From a bacterium M00.F.Ca.ET.205.01.1.1 (lineage in GTDB: Bacteria > Pseudomonadota > Alphaproteobacteria > Rhizobiales > Rhizobiaceae): a DNA stretch of 64,000 nt. The DNA lies in NCBI GenBank assembly GCA_004791255.1, contig SRUQ01000004.1, positions 1 to 64,000 on the forward strand. Direction: 5' to 3'. The translations under genes were made by a program, and so were the position numbers. Positions 39,958-48,542 of this stretch are shown piece after piece; within the stretch, counting starts at the first letter, position 1; each line of letters opens with the position of its first letter. Below the pieces are notes generated by a model, which saw nothing but the letters and a program-made list of their open reading frames with translations, did no database searches and was not told the origin of the DNA.

Positions 39958-39975
39958 GCCCCCCTCGCCGGCATC

Positions 39976-40461
39976 ATGGTCAAACAGGAAAATAGACCGG
40001 CGATGTCGGCACTGGAATTTCCCAAAGCTCCATCGGACAAGAAGGTTCTTGAAGAAGGCGCGGTGTTTTCACCGCGCTTCGATGCCGCCGGCCTTGTCAC
40101 CGTCGTCGTCACCGATGCCGCCGACGGCATGCTTCTGATGGTCGCGCATATGAATGCGCAAGCGCTGGCGCTGACCCTGGAGACGGGCATCGCCCACTAT
40201 TGGTCGCGTTCGCGCAACGCGCTTTGGAAAAAGGGCGAAACCTCAGGCAATTTCCAGCACGTCGTCGAGATCCTCACGGATTGTGACCAGGACGCCATAT
40301 GGCTGCGCGTCAAAGTGTTGGGCCACGATGCAACCTGTCACACTGGCCGGCGTTCCTGCTTCTATCGGACGGTGGGCTTATCCGACGGCAAGGCGACACT
40401 TGCCGGCGATGGCAGCAAGCCGCTGTTCGATACGGAAAAAATGTATCGGAAGCCGCTGTGA
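39976..40461 (+). CDS. hisI: Phosphoribosyl-AMP cyclohydrolase
   Basis: The protein of 161 residues (152 if it starts at ATG 40003) opens the adenine ring of phosphoribosyl-AMP in histidine synthesis. The metal sites are visible: [31 protein letters not shown], and [16 protein letters not shown]. It lacks a fused HisE domain, as is usual in alphaproteobacteria. It lies just after folE, an arrangement I recall from other rhizobia, though the pathways differ. Confidence 0.96.
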   Translation: MVKQENRPAMSALEFPKAPSDKKVLEEGAVFSPRFDAAGLVTVVVTDAADGMLLMVAHMNAQALALTLETGIAHYWSRSRNALWKKGETSGNFQHVVEILTDCDQDAIWLRVKVLGHDATCHTGRRSCFYRTVGLSDGKATLAGDGSKPLFDTEKMYRKPL

Positions 40462-40557
40462 ACATGAGATTGAACCTTCCGCCTGCCTCCAGCCACATAG
40501 ATTCACCATTTCGATACGGCCCGCCTGTATATTAGCCGTGGGACAAGGGAGATCGTG

Positions 40558-41529
40558 ATGCTCGAATGGGCGTCATTGCGCAACAGACCAGATGTCAGGG
40601 AGGCCAACGGCTTGTCCTCGTCCGGCGGAGCATCCGAAACCAAACCTCCCAGAAAAACACCCATTTCGCTCGCCTTGGGCGGCGGCTGCGCCAGGGGCTG
40701 GGCCCATATCGGCGTGCTGCGCGCGCTTGATGAGGCCGGCATCGAAGTCTCGATGATCGCCGGCACTTCGATCGGCGCGCTGGTCGGCGGCTGTTACCTT
40801 GCCGGCAAACTGGATGAGTTGGAAGAATTCGCCCGCAGCCTGACCAGGCGGCGCATCTTCGGTCTGCTCGACCTCAATCTGCGCGGCAATGGTCTTTTTG
40901 GCGGCATGAAGCTCGATGCCCGCCTGCGCGAACATGTGAACGGCATCCGTTTCGAGAATTTGGCCAAGCCCTTCGTCTGCGTCGCTTCGGAAATCCGCAC
41001 CGGTCACGAGATCTGGCTGTCGAGCGGGGCGCTCATAACAGCCATGCGCGCTTCTTATGCGCTGCCAGGCGTGTTCGAGCCGGTGAACTGCAACGGCCGC
41101 GTGCTGGTCGACGGCGCCCTGGTCAACCCGGTGCCGGTTTCGGTTTGCCGCGCTTACGAGCAACCGCTCGTCGTGGCGGTCAATCTCCATTACGACCTGT
41201 TCGGCCGCGCCGCTGTGATAAAGCACAGTGCCGGCGAACTGCTGATCGAGAAGGACGCGCCGAGGCCCGGCCAGGTCGACGTCGAGCGTCAGTCCCGCGA
41301 AACGCGGCTCGGCATCACTGGCGTGATGGTTGAGGCCTTCAACATTATCCAGGACCGCATCTCCCGCGCCAGGCTGGCCGGCGATCCGCCCGACATGTCG
41401 CTGCAGCCCAAGCTCAGCCATATCGGCCTGACCGAGTTTCACCGCGCCGAAGAGGCGATCAGCCTCGGCTACCAGGCGACGATGGCGCAGATCGGCGAAC
41501 TCACCCGCCTGCAGACCGTCCTGGCCTGA
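40558..41529 (+). CDS. Patatin-like phospholipase (RssA-type)
   Basis: The 323-residue protein has the patatin fold: oxyanion loop LALGGGCARGWAHIGVL, nucleophile Ser71 in GTSIGAL, and the dyad Asp in DGALVNPVP. These proteins are serine lipid acyl hydrolases; the substrate is unknown. ATG 40558 follows AAGGGAG at 40545-40551. No signal peptide is seen, so it is probably cytoplasmic or peripheral to the membrane. Confidence 0.92.
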   Translation: MLEWASLRNRPDVREANGLSSSGGASETKPPRKTPISLALGGGCARGWAHIGVLRALDEAGIEVSMIAGTSIGALVGGCYLAGKLDELEEFARSLTRRRIFGLLDLNLRGNGLFGGMKLDARLREHVNGIRFENLAKPFVCVASEIRTGHEIWLSSGALITAMRASYALPGVFEPVNCNGRVLVDGALVNPVPVSVCRAYEQPLVVAVNLHYDLFGRAAVIKHSAGELLIEKDAPRPGQVDVERQSRETRLGITGVMVEAFNIIQDRISRARLAGDPPDMSLQPKLSHIGLTEFHRAEEAISLGYQATMAQIGELTRLQTVLA

Positions 41530-41587
41530 ACCACACCCATCCCTGATACAGCGTTCCGTCGTCTTCGGATTGCCTTCGATAAAACTG

Positions 41588-41602
41588 ATTGCAATATGCA
41601 AT
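41588..41602. promoter_or_regulatory. Perfect palindrome, candidate operator
   Basis: ATTGCA-ATA-TGCAAT is a perfect inverted repeat 40 bases before the start of the RibD-C domain gene. A site of this size and position could bind a dimeric repressor. The regulator is not in the neighbourhood. Confidence 0.4.
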
Positions 41603-41641
41603 TGGTCATGATGGTCTGTGCAGCTTCAAACGGAGGCGCCG

Positions 41642-42199
41642 ATGGCCAGGATCATTTATTCTATGCTGACGTCCTTGGATGGGTACATCGCCGGACCGGA
41701 CGGCGACATCGCCCTGCCGGTGCCCGAGACGGAATTGCACCAGCATTTCAATGACATGATGCGGCAGGCTTCAGCCGTTCTTGCCGGGCGCCTTATGTAT
41801 GAGGTGATGCGCTTTTGGGACAGTCCCGACCGGGAAGCCGGTGCCACTGAAGTCGAGCGGGATTTTGCTGTTGCGTGGCGGCAGACGCCGAAGATCGTGT
41901 TCTCGACCACGCTTCGGCAGGTTGGTCCTAATGCCCGGTTGGTGAATGGCGACGCCGCGGCCGCGGTAAAATCCCTCAAGTCGCAGACGGACGGCCTTGT
42001 CATTCTTGGCGGCGCCGATCTTGCCGCCAGCCTGGGACGAGCCGGCCTCATCGACGAATACCGGCTCTACATGCACCCGGTCGTGCTGGGTGGCGGCAAG
42101 CCGTACTTCCAATCCGGCCTGTCGCTTGACCTAAAGCCGCTCGGCGCCGAAAGCCTTCCCCAGGGCGTCACGTTGCTGCGATACGCACCGGCTAATTGA
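41642..42199 (+). CDS. Dihydrofolate reductase / RibD C-terminal family protein
   Basis: The 185-residue protein has the RibD-C reductase fold: IIYSMLTSLDGYIAGPDGDI at the start, VLAGRLMYEVMRFWD, GLVILGGADLAASLGRAGLI, and EYRLYMHPVVLGGGKPYF. It is a probable NADPH-dependent reductase, not the biosynthetic RibD, because it lacks a deaminase domain. GGAGG at 41631-41635 precedes the ATG. A perfect palindrome upstream may control it. The gene is convergent with recJ. Confidence 0.88.
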   Translation: MARIIYSMLTSLDGYIAGPDGDIALPVPETELHQHFNDMMRQASAVLAGRLMYEVMRFWDSPDREAGATEVERDFAVAWRQTPKIVFSTTLRQVGPNARLVNGDAAAAVKSLKSQTDGLVILGGADLAASLGRAGLIDEYRLYMHPVVLGGGKPYFQSGLSLDLKPLGAESLPQGVTLLRYAPAN

Positions 42200-42214
42200 G
42201 CGGTCCGAACTCGG

Positions 42215-43999
42215 CTACGCCCGCGCCGCATCGATGATGCGGAACTGCACCGTGCGGTTGCCGTTCCAGTAATTGCCCGACAGCGATCCGGCGACGTGGA
42301 TCGTTTTGCCACGGTTCTTGAACAGGAATTCGCCGAGCACGGTATCGACGGCGCGAAAGGCCATCGCCTGGATGCGGCCACCGCTGTCCGACTGCAGTTC
42401 GGTGCGGATGTGGTTGGTGCCGACCGGCCGGGCGTCGACCAGCCGATGGCGCGGCAGGGCGAAGACGGGCGCGACGTGCCCGGCGCCGAATGGCCCGGCC
42501 TTCTCCAGCGCATCGAGCAGGGCAAGTGTTGCGCCCTCGGCCGCAATCGCGCCGTCGATCGCCAGGCTTTCCTCGTCCTGCAGCCGGAACACGTCCGCCG
42601 CCGCCCGCTCTTCGAAAAACGCCCTGAGTTCGCCGAGCCGCGCCCGCTCCACCGTGATACCGGCTGCCATGCCATGGCCGCCGCCCTTGACGATCAGCCC
42701 GGCATTGGCCGCTTCACGGACCAGCCGGCCAAGGTCGAAGCCCGAGACCGAGCGGCCAGAACCCGTGCCGGTGCCGTTGGCATTGAAGGCGATGGCAAAA
42801 GCCGGCCGGCGTGCATGGTCCTTCAGCCGCGAGGCGAGCAGGCCGACAATGCCGGGATGCCAGTTGGTGCTGGCGGTGACGACGATGGCCGGGCCGTTGC
42901 CGCCGGCCAGCTCGGCATCGGCTTCGGCGCGCGCCGCGGCCAGCATCTCCTGCTCCATCTGCTGCCGCTCCTGGTTGAGCCGGTCGAGCGTCTCGGAGAT
43001 GGTGCGGGCCTCGACGGGATCGTCCGTCGCCAGGAGCCGGCTACCGAGTGCCGCATCACCGATGCGGCCGCCGGCATTGATGCGCGGGCCGATCAGGTAG
43101 GACAGATGAAAGGTGCCGATCGGCTCGCCGATGCGCGACACCCGCGCCAGCGCCGCCATACCCTCGTTCTTCTGCTGGCGCGCCACCTGCAAGCCCTTGA
43201 CGACGAAGGCACGGTTGACGCCGGTGAGCGGCACCACGTCGCAGACGGTGGCGAGCGCGACGAGATCGAGCAGCGAAAGCAGATCCGGTGGCGAGGCGTC
43301 AGTCAGCCTGCCGCGCAAGACCTTGGCAGTCTGCACCAGGGCGAGGAAGACCACGCCGGCGGCACAGAGGTGGCCCTGGCCGGAAAGGTCGTCGTCGCGG
43401 TTGGGATTGACCACCGCATGAGCGGCCGGCAGCGGGCCGCCGACCTGATGGTGGTCGAGCACCACGACATCGGCGCCGGCGGCGTTGGCCGCGTCGATGG
43501 AAGCAGCGCTGTTGGTGCCGCAGTCGACGGTGACGATCAGCGTCGCGCCGCGCGAGACGAGTTCGCGCATGGCTTCCGGATTGGGGCCATAGCCTTCGAA
43601 GATACGGTCGGGAATGTAGATCTCCGACAGCACCGAAAAATGCGCGAGGAAGCGCTTGAGCAAGGCCGACGAAGCAGCGCCATCGACATCGTAGTCGCCG
43701 AAGATCGCCACCTTTTCGCCGGCCATGACAGCCGCCGCGATACGGATGGCGGCCTTGTCCATGTCGGTCAGGGAGGCTGGGTCCGGCAGCAGGTCGCGGA
43801 TCGTCGGATCGAGAAAACGCTCGGTCTGTTCGGCGCTCACGCCCCGCCCGGCAAGCACGCGTGCGACGATGTCGGGCACGCCATGGCCTTGGGCGATGGC
43901 GAGTGCCACCATGTCCTGCCGTTCGGTCAACCGGTGTTCCCAGGAAACACCAGTGGCCGACTGCCTGACATCGAGGAAGAGGCGCCTTTCGCCCGTCAT
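42215..43999 (-). CDS. recJ: Single-stranded-DNA-specific exonuclease RecJ
   Basis: The 594-residue nuclease degrades single-stranded DNA 5' to 3' in recombination and mismatch repair. DHH-family metal motifs are visible: AIFGDYDVDGAASSALL, VTVDCGTNS, and DVVVLDHHQVGG. The DHHA1 domain has VKGGGHGMAAGITVERARL. ATG 43999 (MTGERRLFLDVRQS) is preferred to the longer open frame. It is last in the minus-strand series aminotransferase-hom-glpX-recJ. Confidence 0.96.
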   Translation of the reverse strand: MTGERRLFLDVRQSATGVSWEHRLTERQDMVALAIAQGHGVPDIVARVLAGRGVSAEQTERFLDPTIRDLLPDPASLTDMDKAAIRIAAAVMAGEKVAIFGDYDVDGAASSALLKRFLAHFSVLSEIYIPDRIFEGYGPNPEAMRELVSRGATLIVTVDCGTNSAASIDAANAAGADVVVLDHHQVGGPLPAAHAVVNPNRDDDLSGQGHLCAAGVVFLALVQTAKVLRGRLTDASPPDLLSLLDLVALATVCDVVPLTGVNRAFVVKGLQVARQQKNEGMAALARVSRIGEPIGTFHLSYLIGPRINAGGRIGDAALGSRLLATDDPVEARTISETLDRLNQERQQMEQEMLAAARAEADAELAGGNGPAIVVTASTNWHPGIVGLLASRLKDHARRPAFAIAFNANGTGTGSGRSVSGFDLGRLVREAANAGLIVKGGGHGMAAGITVERARLGELRAFFEERAAADVFRLQDEESLAIDGAIAAEGATLALLDALEKAGPFGAGHVAPVFALPRHRLVDARPVGTNHIRTELQSDSGGRIQAMAFRAVDTVLGEFLFKNRGKTIHVAGSLSGNYWNGNRTVQFRIIDAARA

Positions 44000-44220
44000 G
44001 CGCTGTACCAAACCATGGTCATCGGCAGGATAGGCGAAAGGCAGGCAAAGCCAAGCGTTCGCGGTGATCAACCGTCACAGGAAGTTTCAAGAAGAGCCCA
44101 CGCTTTCCGCTTTCGGCCACGCACCAGATAGCCCGTAGGCCGAACGGCCGCTAAAACCTTGCCGCCCATCATCGGACGGTCGAATGGCTAACAACTGTGC
44201 GGCGGCTTCGCAAGCAGACT

Positions 44221-44280
44221 TAGAGCGGTTTTGACGCAATTCCGGACGGAAATCCGTTTCACACTTTTCCTGGAATTGCC
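44221..44280. repeat. Interspersed palindromic repeat, full copy
   Basis: GCAATTCC (44236-44243) and GGAATTGC (44272-44279) are inverted arms around a core with GGACGGAAATCCG and CACTTTTCC. The complement of 44257-44279 matches the copy at 10347. The element begins TTAGAGCGG and ends next to the glpX stop codon, so it lies in the glpX-recJ spacer and could shape the mRNA 3' end. Confidence 0.75.
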
Positions 44281-45264
44281 TTAGAACTTATCCAGATCCT
44301 GATGCCGGGCCTTGATTTCGCGCACGGTCCGCGATGACGAGCGCAGCACGATCGTGTGCGTGGTGATGGAGTTCTGGCCGAACTTGACCCCCGCCAGCAT
44401 GTTGCCGTCGGTGACGCCGGTGGCCGCGAACAGCACGTCGCCGCGCGCCATGTCCTCCGCCCGGTAGACCCGCTTCGGGTCGGAGATACCCATCTTCGCG
44501 GCGCGCGCCACCTTTTCCGGCGTATCGAGGATCAGCCTGCCCTGCATCAGGCCGCCGGTGCAACGCAATGCGGCAGCCGCCAGCACGCCTTCCGGCGCGC
44601 CGCCGGTGCCGAGATAGATATCGATGCCGGTCTCTTCGGGATCGGTGGTGTGAATGACGCCGGCGACGTCGCCATCGCCGATCAGCCGGATCGCGGCACC
44701 CGTCGCGCGCACGGCATCGATCAGCTTGCCGTGGCGCGGCCGGTCGAGGATGCAAGCAGTGATGTCTGACACAGCGACGCCCTTGGCTCTGGCCAGGCTG
44801 GCTATGTTCTCGGCCGGCGAGGCATCGATGTCGATGACATCGACGGCATAGCCCGGCCCGATGGCGATCTTTTCCATATAGACATCGGGCGCGAACAGCA
44901 GGCTGCCCTTCTCGGCAATGGCGATGACGGCGAGCGCGTTGGGCAGGTTCTTGGCGCAGATCGTGGTGCCCTCGAGCGGATCGAGCGCAATGTCGACCGC
45001 CGGGCCTTTGCCGGTGCCGACCTCCTCGCCGATATAGAGCATCGGCGCCTCGTCGCGCTCGCCCTCGCCGATCACCACCGTGCCCTTAATGGCAAGGCGG
45101 TTGAGCTCCTGGCGCATCGCATCGACAGCCACCTGGTCGGCGGCTTTCTCGTCGCCCCGTCCGCGCAGCCTGGCGGCCGCGACGGCGGCCCGTTCGGTAA
45201 CGCGCACCAGTTCCATGGTGAGTATCCGGTCGAGGCCGGCGACGATATTTTGGGCCACATTCAT
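44281..45264 (-). CDS. glpX: Fructose-1,6-bisphosphatase class II (GlpX)
   Basis: The 327-residue enzyme hydrolyses fructose-1,6-bisphosphate in gluconeogenesis. GlpX motifs include TVVIGEGERDEAPMLYIGE, DPLEGTTICAKN with metal-binding acids, and GTGGAPEGVLAAAALRCTGG. ATG 45264 (MNVAQNIVAGLD) is chosen because seven further codons upstream have no support and GAGGA lies before it. It follows hom and precedes recJ, a conserved alphaproteobacterial order as I recall. Confidence 0.95.
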   Translation of the reverse strand: MNVAQNIVAGLDRILTMELVRVTERAAVAAARLRGRGDEKAADQVAVDAMRQELNRLAIKGTVVIGEGERDEAPMLYIGEEVGTGKGPAVDIALDPLEGTTICAKNLPNALAVIAIAEKGSLLFAPDVYMEKIAIGPGYAVDVIDIDASPAENIASLARAKGVAVSDITACILDRPRHGKLIDAVRATGAAIRLIGDGDVAGVIHTTDPEETGIDIYLGTGGAPEGVLAAAALRCTGGLMQGRLILDTPEKVARAAKMGISDPKRVYRAEDMARGDVLFAATGVTDGNMLAGVKFGQNSITTHTIVLRSSSRTVREIKARHQDLDKF

Positions 45265-45405
45265 CAGAAAAATCCTCGCTCGCACGCGCCTCCCGCCAGA
45301 GGCGCGCCCCTTGTGTCAAAGGAGCATGACAACGGCAAGACTTGCTGCGTCAATTTTTCGAAAACGCAGCAATATCAATCGATTGAAGGTAGAATTTATC
45401 AGGCC

Positions 45406-46719
45406 CTACCCTGCCCGCTCGATGCGGATGACCTGCGGCTTGTCAGTCAGGTGGCCGTCCTTGGTGATCCCGTCGACGGCCTTGCGCACAGCGGCTTCGG
45501 TGGTCTCATGGGTGACGAGGATCACCGTCTTCTGCGCGGCCGCCTCACCATTGACCGCGTGCTGGACGATCGATTCCAGCGAAATGTCGTTGTCGGCCAT
45601 GCGCTTGGCAATGGCGGCGAACACGCCGATGCGGTCATGCACGGTCAGCCGGATGAAATAGCCGCCGGCATGGCTGCGCATCTGCGCCTTCTTGTAAGGC
45701 TTCAATTCCTTGGCCGGTCGGCCGAACACCGGCCCGTGCTGAAAGCCCGGCCGGCTCTTGGCGATGTCGGCGATGTCGCCGATGACGGCCGAGGCGGTGG
45801 CGTTGCCGCCGGCCCCGGGGCCGGACAGCAGCAGTTCGCCAAGAATGTCGGTTTCGATCGCCACCGCATTGGTCACGCCATGCACCTGCGCAATGACCGA
45901 TGCCGTCGGCACCATGGTCGGATGCACGCGCTGCTCGATGCCGCTTTCCGTGCGCTGGGCGACGCCAAGCAGTTTTATCCGGTAGCCGAGGTCGCCGGCG
46001 GCGCGGATGTCGGCCTGGGTGATGTTGGAGATGCCCTCCATGTAGATGTCGTTGGCCGCGATCCTGGTGCCGAAGGCCAGGCTGGTCAGGATCGACAGCT
46101 TATGCGCCGTGTCATGGCCCTCGATGTCGAAGGTCGGATCGGCCTCGGCATAACCCAGCCGCTGCGCGTCCTTCAGCACGGCGTCGAAGGTGATGCCCTC
46201 GGCCTCCATGCGGGTCAGGATGTAGTTGCAGGTGCCGTTGAGGATGCCGAAGACGCGGGTGACCGAGTTGCCCGCCATGGCCTCGCGCATCGTCTTGATG
46301 ACCGGGATGCCGCCCGCCACCGCCGCCTCGTAGTTGAGCAGAACGCCCTTCTTCTCGGCGATTTCGGCAAGCGCCACGCCATGCTTGGCCAGCAGCGCCT
46401 TGTTGGCGGTGACGACATGACGTCCGGCCTCGAGCGCTGACTTCACCGAGGCACGCGCCGGCCCTTCGTCGCCGCCGATCAGTTCGACGAACACGTCGAT
46501 ATCGGCGGTCTGCGCCAGTTTTGTCGGATCGTCGAACCATTCCGCGCTGCTGAGGTCGATGCCACGATCCCGTTTGGGGTCGCGCGCGGAAACCGCGGTC
46601 ACGATGACGTCGCGCCCGCATTGGCGGGTCAGTTCAGCCGCCTTGTCGCGCAAAACGCGCGCCACCGAGGCGCCGACCGTGCCAAGACCGGCAATTCCAA
46701 CACGCAGTGCTTCAGCCAT
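45406..46719 (-). CDS. hom: Homoserine dehydrogenase
   Basis: The 437-residue enzyme reduces aspartate semialdehyde to homoserine for threonine and methionine synthesis. The NAD(P)-binding start is LRVGIAGLGTVGASVARVL. The catalytic domain has VAGGIPVIKTMREAMAGN, GILNGTCNYILTRM and EADPTFDIEGHDTAHKL. A C-terminal ACT domain (about 355-437, YFIRLTVHDRIGVFAAIAKR) suggests feedback control by threonine. It lies 44 bases after the aminotransferase gene. Confidence 0.97.
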   Translation of the reverse strand: MAEALRVGIAGLGTVGASVARVLRDKAAELTRQCGRDVIVTAVSARDPKRDRGIDLSSAEWFDDPTKLAQTADIDVFVELIGGDEGPARASVKSALEAGRHVVTANKALLAKHGVALAEIAEKKGVLLNYEAAVAGGIPVIKTMREAMAGNSVTRVFGILNGTCNYILTRMEAEGITFDAVLKDAQRLGYAEADPTFDIEGHDTAHKLSILTSLAFGTRIAANDIYMEGISNITQADIRAAGDLGYRIKLLGVAQRTESGIEQRVHPTMVPTASVIAQVHGVTNAVAIETDILGELLLSGPGAGGNATASAVIGDIADIAKSRPGFQHGPVFGRPAKELKPYKKAQMRSHAGGYFIRLTVHDRIGVFAAIAKRMADNDISLESIVQHAVNGEAAAQKTVILVTHETTEAAVRKAVDGITKDGHLTDKPQVIRIERAG

Positions 46720-46763
46720 GGCAGGCGATGTCCCTCAAATCCGATCGTGATGGTGCGGCAAAC

Positions 46764-47981
46764 TTACCGGTGCGCGGAAAGCGGCACGACATTGTTGGGT
46801 TGTTTGGCGCTGGTCGACAGGAAGCGCTTGATGTTGCGTGCCGCCTGCCGAATCCGGTGCTCGTTCTCGACCAGCGCGACGCGCACGAAATCGTCGCCAT
46901 GCTCGCCGAAGCCGACACCAGGCGCCACCGCCACGTCGGCATGCTCGATGAGCAGCTTGGAGAACTCGAGCGAACCGAGATGCCGGAACGGTTCCGGGAT
47001 CGGCGCCCAGGCGAACATCGAGGCGGCAGGCGCGGGAATGGCCCAGCCGGCGCGGCCGAAGGCATCGACCATAACGTCGCGGCGCTTGTGGTAGATATCG
47101 CGCACCTCGGCGATGTCGGCGCCGTCGCCGTTGAGCGCGTGCGCCGCCGCCACCTGGATCGGCGTGAAGGCGCCGTAGTCGAGATAGGATTTCACCCGGG
47201 TCAGCGCCGAGATCAGCCGCTCGTTGCCGACGGCAAAGCCCATGCGCCAGCCAGGCATCGAAAACGTCTTCGACATCGAGGTGAATTCGACGCAGATGTC
47301 GATGGCGCCCGGCACCTGCAGCACGGACGGCGGCGGATTGCCGTCGAAATAGATCTCCGAATAGGCAAGATCCGACAGGATGATGATGTCGTTCTTCTTG
47401 GCGAAGGCGACAACGTCCTTGTAGAAATCGAGCGAGGCGACCAGCGCCGTCGGGTTCGACGGATAGTTGAGGATCAGCGCCAGCGGCTTCGGGATCGAAT
47501 GGCGGATGCCGCGCTCGACCGCCGGGATGAAGCCGTCATCCGGCTCGACCTGCAGCGAGCGGATCACGCCACCCGACATGATGAAGCCGAAGGCGTGGAT
47601 CGGATAGGTCGGGTTTGGGCACAGGATGACGTCGCCAGGCGCGGTGATCGCCTGCGCCATGTTGGCGAAGCCTTCCTTCGAGCCAAGGGTCGCCACCACC
47701 TGCGTGTCGGGATTGAGCTTCACGCCGAAGCGGCGGGCATAGTAGTTGGCCTGGGCCCGGCGCAGGCCGGGAATGCCGCGCGACGAGGAATATCGGTGGG
47801 TGCGCGGATCGCGCACCACTTCGCACAACTTGTCGACAATGGCCTTGGGCGTCGGCAGGTCCGGATTGCCCATGCCGAGGTCGACGATATCGGCGCCGCG
47901 CGAACGGGCGCTGGCCTTGAGCCGGTTGACCTGCTCGAAGACATAGGGCGGTAACCGGCGGACCTTGTGAAACTCTTCCAT
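46764..47981 (-). CDS. Class I/II PLP-dependent aminotransferase (AlaA/AlaC-like)
   Basis: The 405-residue enzyme has aminotransferase fold type I features: DIVDLGMGNPDLPTPKAIVD, YPSNPTALVASLDFY, LSDLAYSEIYFDG, and the PLP lysine in SMSKTFSMPGWRMGF. Proteins of this type next to hom are usually annotated as alanine- or glutamate-pyruvate aminotransferases. The exact amino donor cannot be read here. ATG 47981 follows a TGGAA site; a start 15 bases upstream is also possible. Confidence 0.93.
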   Translation of the reverse strand: MEEFHKVRRLPPYVFEQVNRLKASARSRGADIVDLGMGNPDLPTPKAIVDKLCEVVRDPRTHRYSSSRGIPGLRRAQANYYARRFGVKLNPDTQVVATLGSKEGFANMAQAITAPGDVILCPNPTYPIHAFGFIMSGGVIRSLQVEPDDGFIPAVERGIRHSIPKPLALILNYPSNPTALVASLDFYKDVVAFAKKNDIIILSDLAYSEIYFDGNPPPSVLQVPGAIDICVEFTSMSKTFSMPGWRMGFAVGNERLISALTRVKSYLDYGAFTPIQVAAAHALNGDGADIAEVRDIYHKRRDVMVDAFGRAGWAIPAPAASMFAWAPIPEPFRHLGSLEFSKLLIEHADVAVAPGVGFGEHGDDFVRVALVENEHRIRQAARNIKRFLSTSAKQPNNVVPLSAHR

Positions 47982-48058
47982 GGCAGTTCCAGACATCGCT
48001 TGGTATTCGGGAGGGCGCGCCGCATCCGGCAAGGCGCCTTTGGGCGCGCGCTATATAC

Positions 48059-48445
48059 TCATTTACAGTTTGGGTCGAGGGCAGGGTCGCATTTGCCTTC
48101 TATCTGCTTCAGCGTCTGGTCGCCGTGCTTCTTGGCCAGATCGGTCAAGGCCGCCTGGTTGGTGATCGGGGCTCCGCCGCGTTTGGCCGCCTGCCGGTTT
48201 TCATCCGCCTTCAACTCGGCGAGCCTGGCGTTCCGCTCGGCATCACTGAATTGCGGTGCCGCCACTTGCGGCTTGATGTTCAGGTTCGGGAATGTACCGG
48301 TATCCTGCGCACCTTGTGTGGCGACGGCCGGTCCCGCCGTGTTGGTGCTGGAACAGCCGGCTACCGCCAGCAGGACGATTGCCACGGCCATACGGGAAAA
48401 ACGACCGCTGGTGAAAAAAAAAGTCTGGCCAACATCAATCGTCAT
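48059..48445 (-). CDS. Small lipoprotein of unknown function
   Basis: The 128-residue precursor has a lipoprotein signal (MAVAIVLLAVAGC, Cys near residue 31). The mature part is hydrophilic, with FSDAERNARLAELKADENRQ and a C-terminal CDPALDPNCK pair of cysteines. I know no function. ATG 48445 follows AAGGAAAC. It is divergent from phaC, sharing a 97-base region that includes a run of nine A residues. Confidence 0.78.
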   Translation of the reverse strand: MTIDVGQTFFFTSGRFSRMAVAIVLLAVAGCSSTNTAGPAVATQGAQDTGTFPNLNIKPQVAAPQFSDAERNARLAELKADENRQAAKRGGAPITNQAALTDLAKKHGDQTLKQIEGKCDPALDPNCK

Positions 48446-48542
48446 ATTGTTTCCTTGGCAGGCGGGGTAGAGCGAATTGGACCCCGTCGAACGTCCCATG
48501 GTAATATGTCAAGAAAACGCCCCGGGAGGAACCCCGAGCACC

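Noticed and set aside
42296-44131. 611-codon open frame antisense to recJ
   Set aside because: Shadow of recJ with no start signal or domain.
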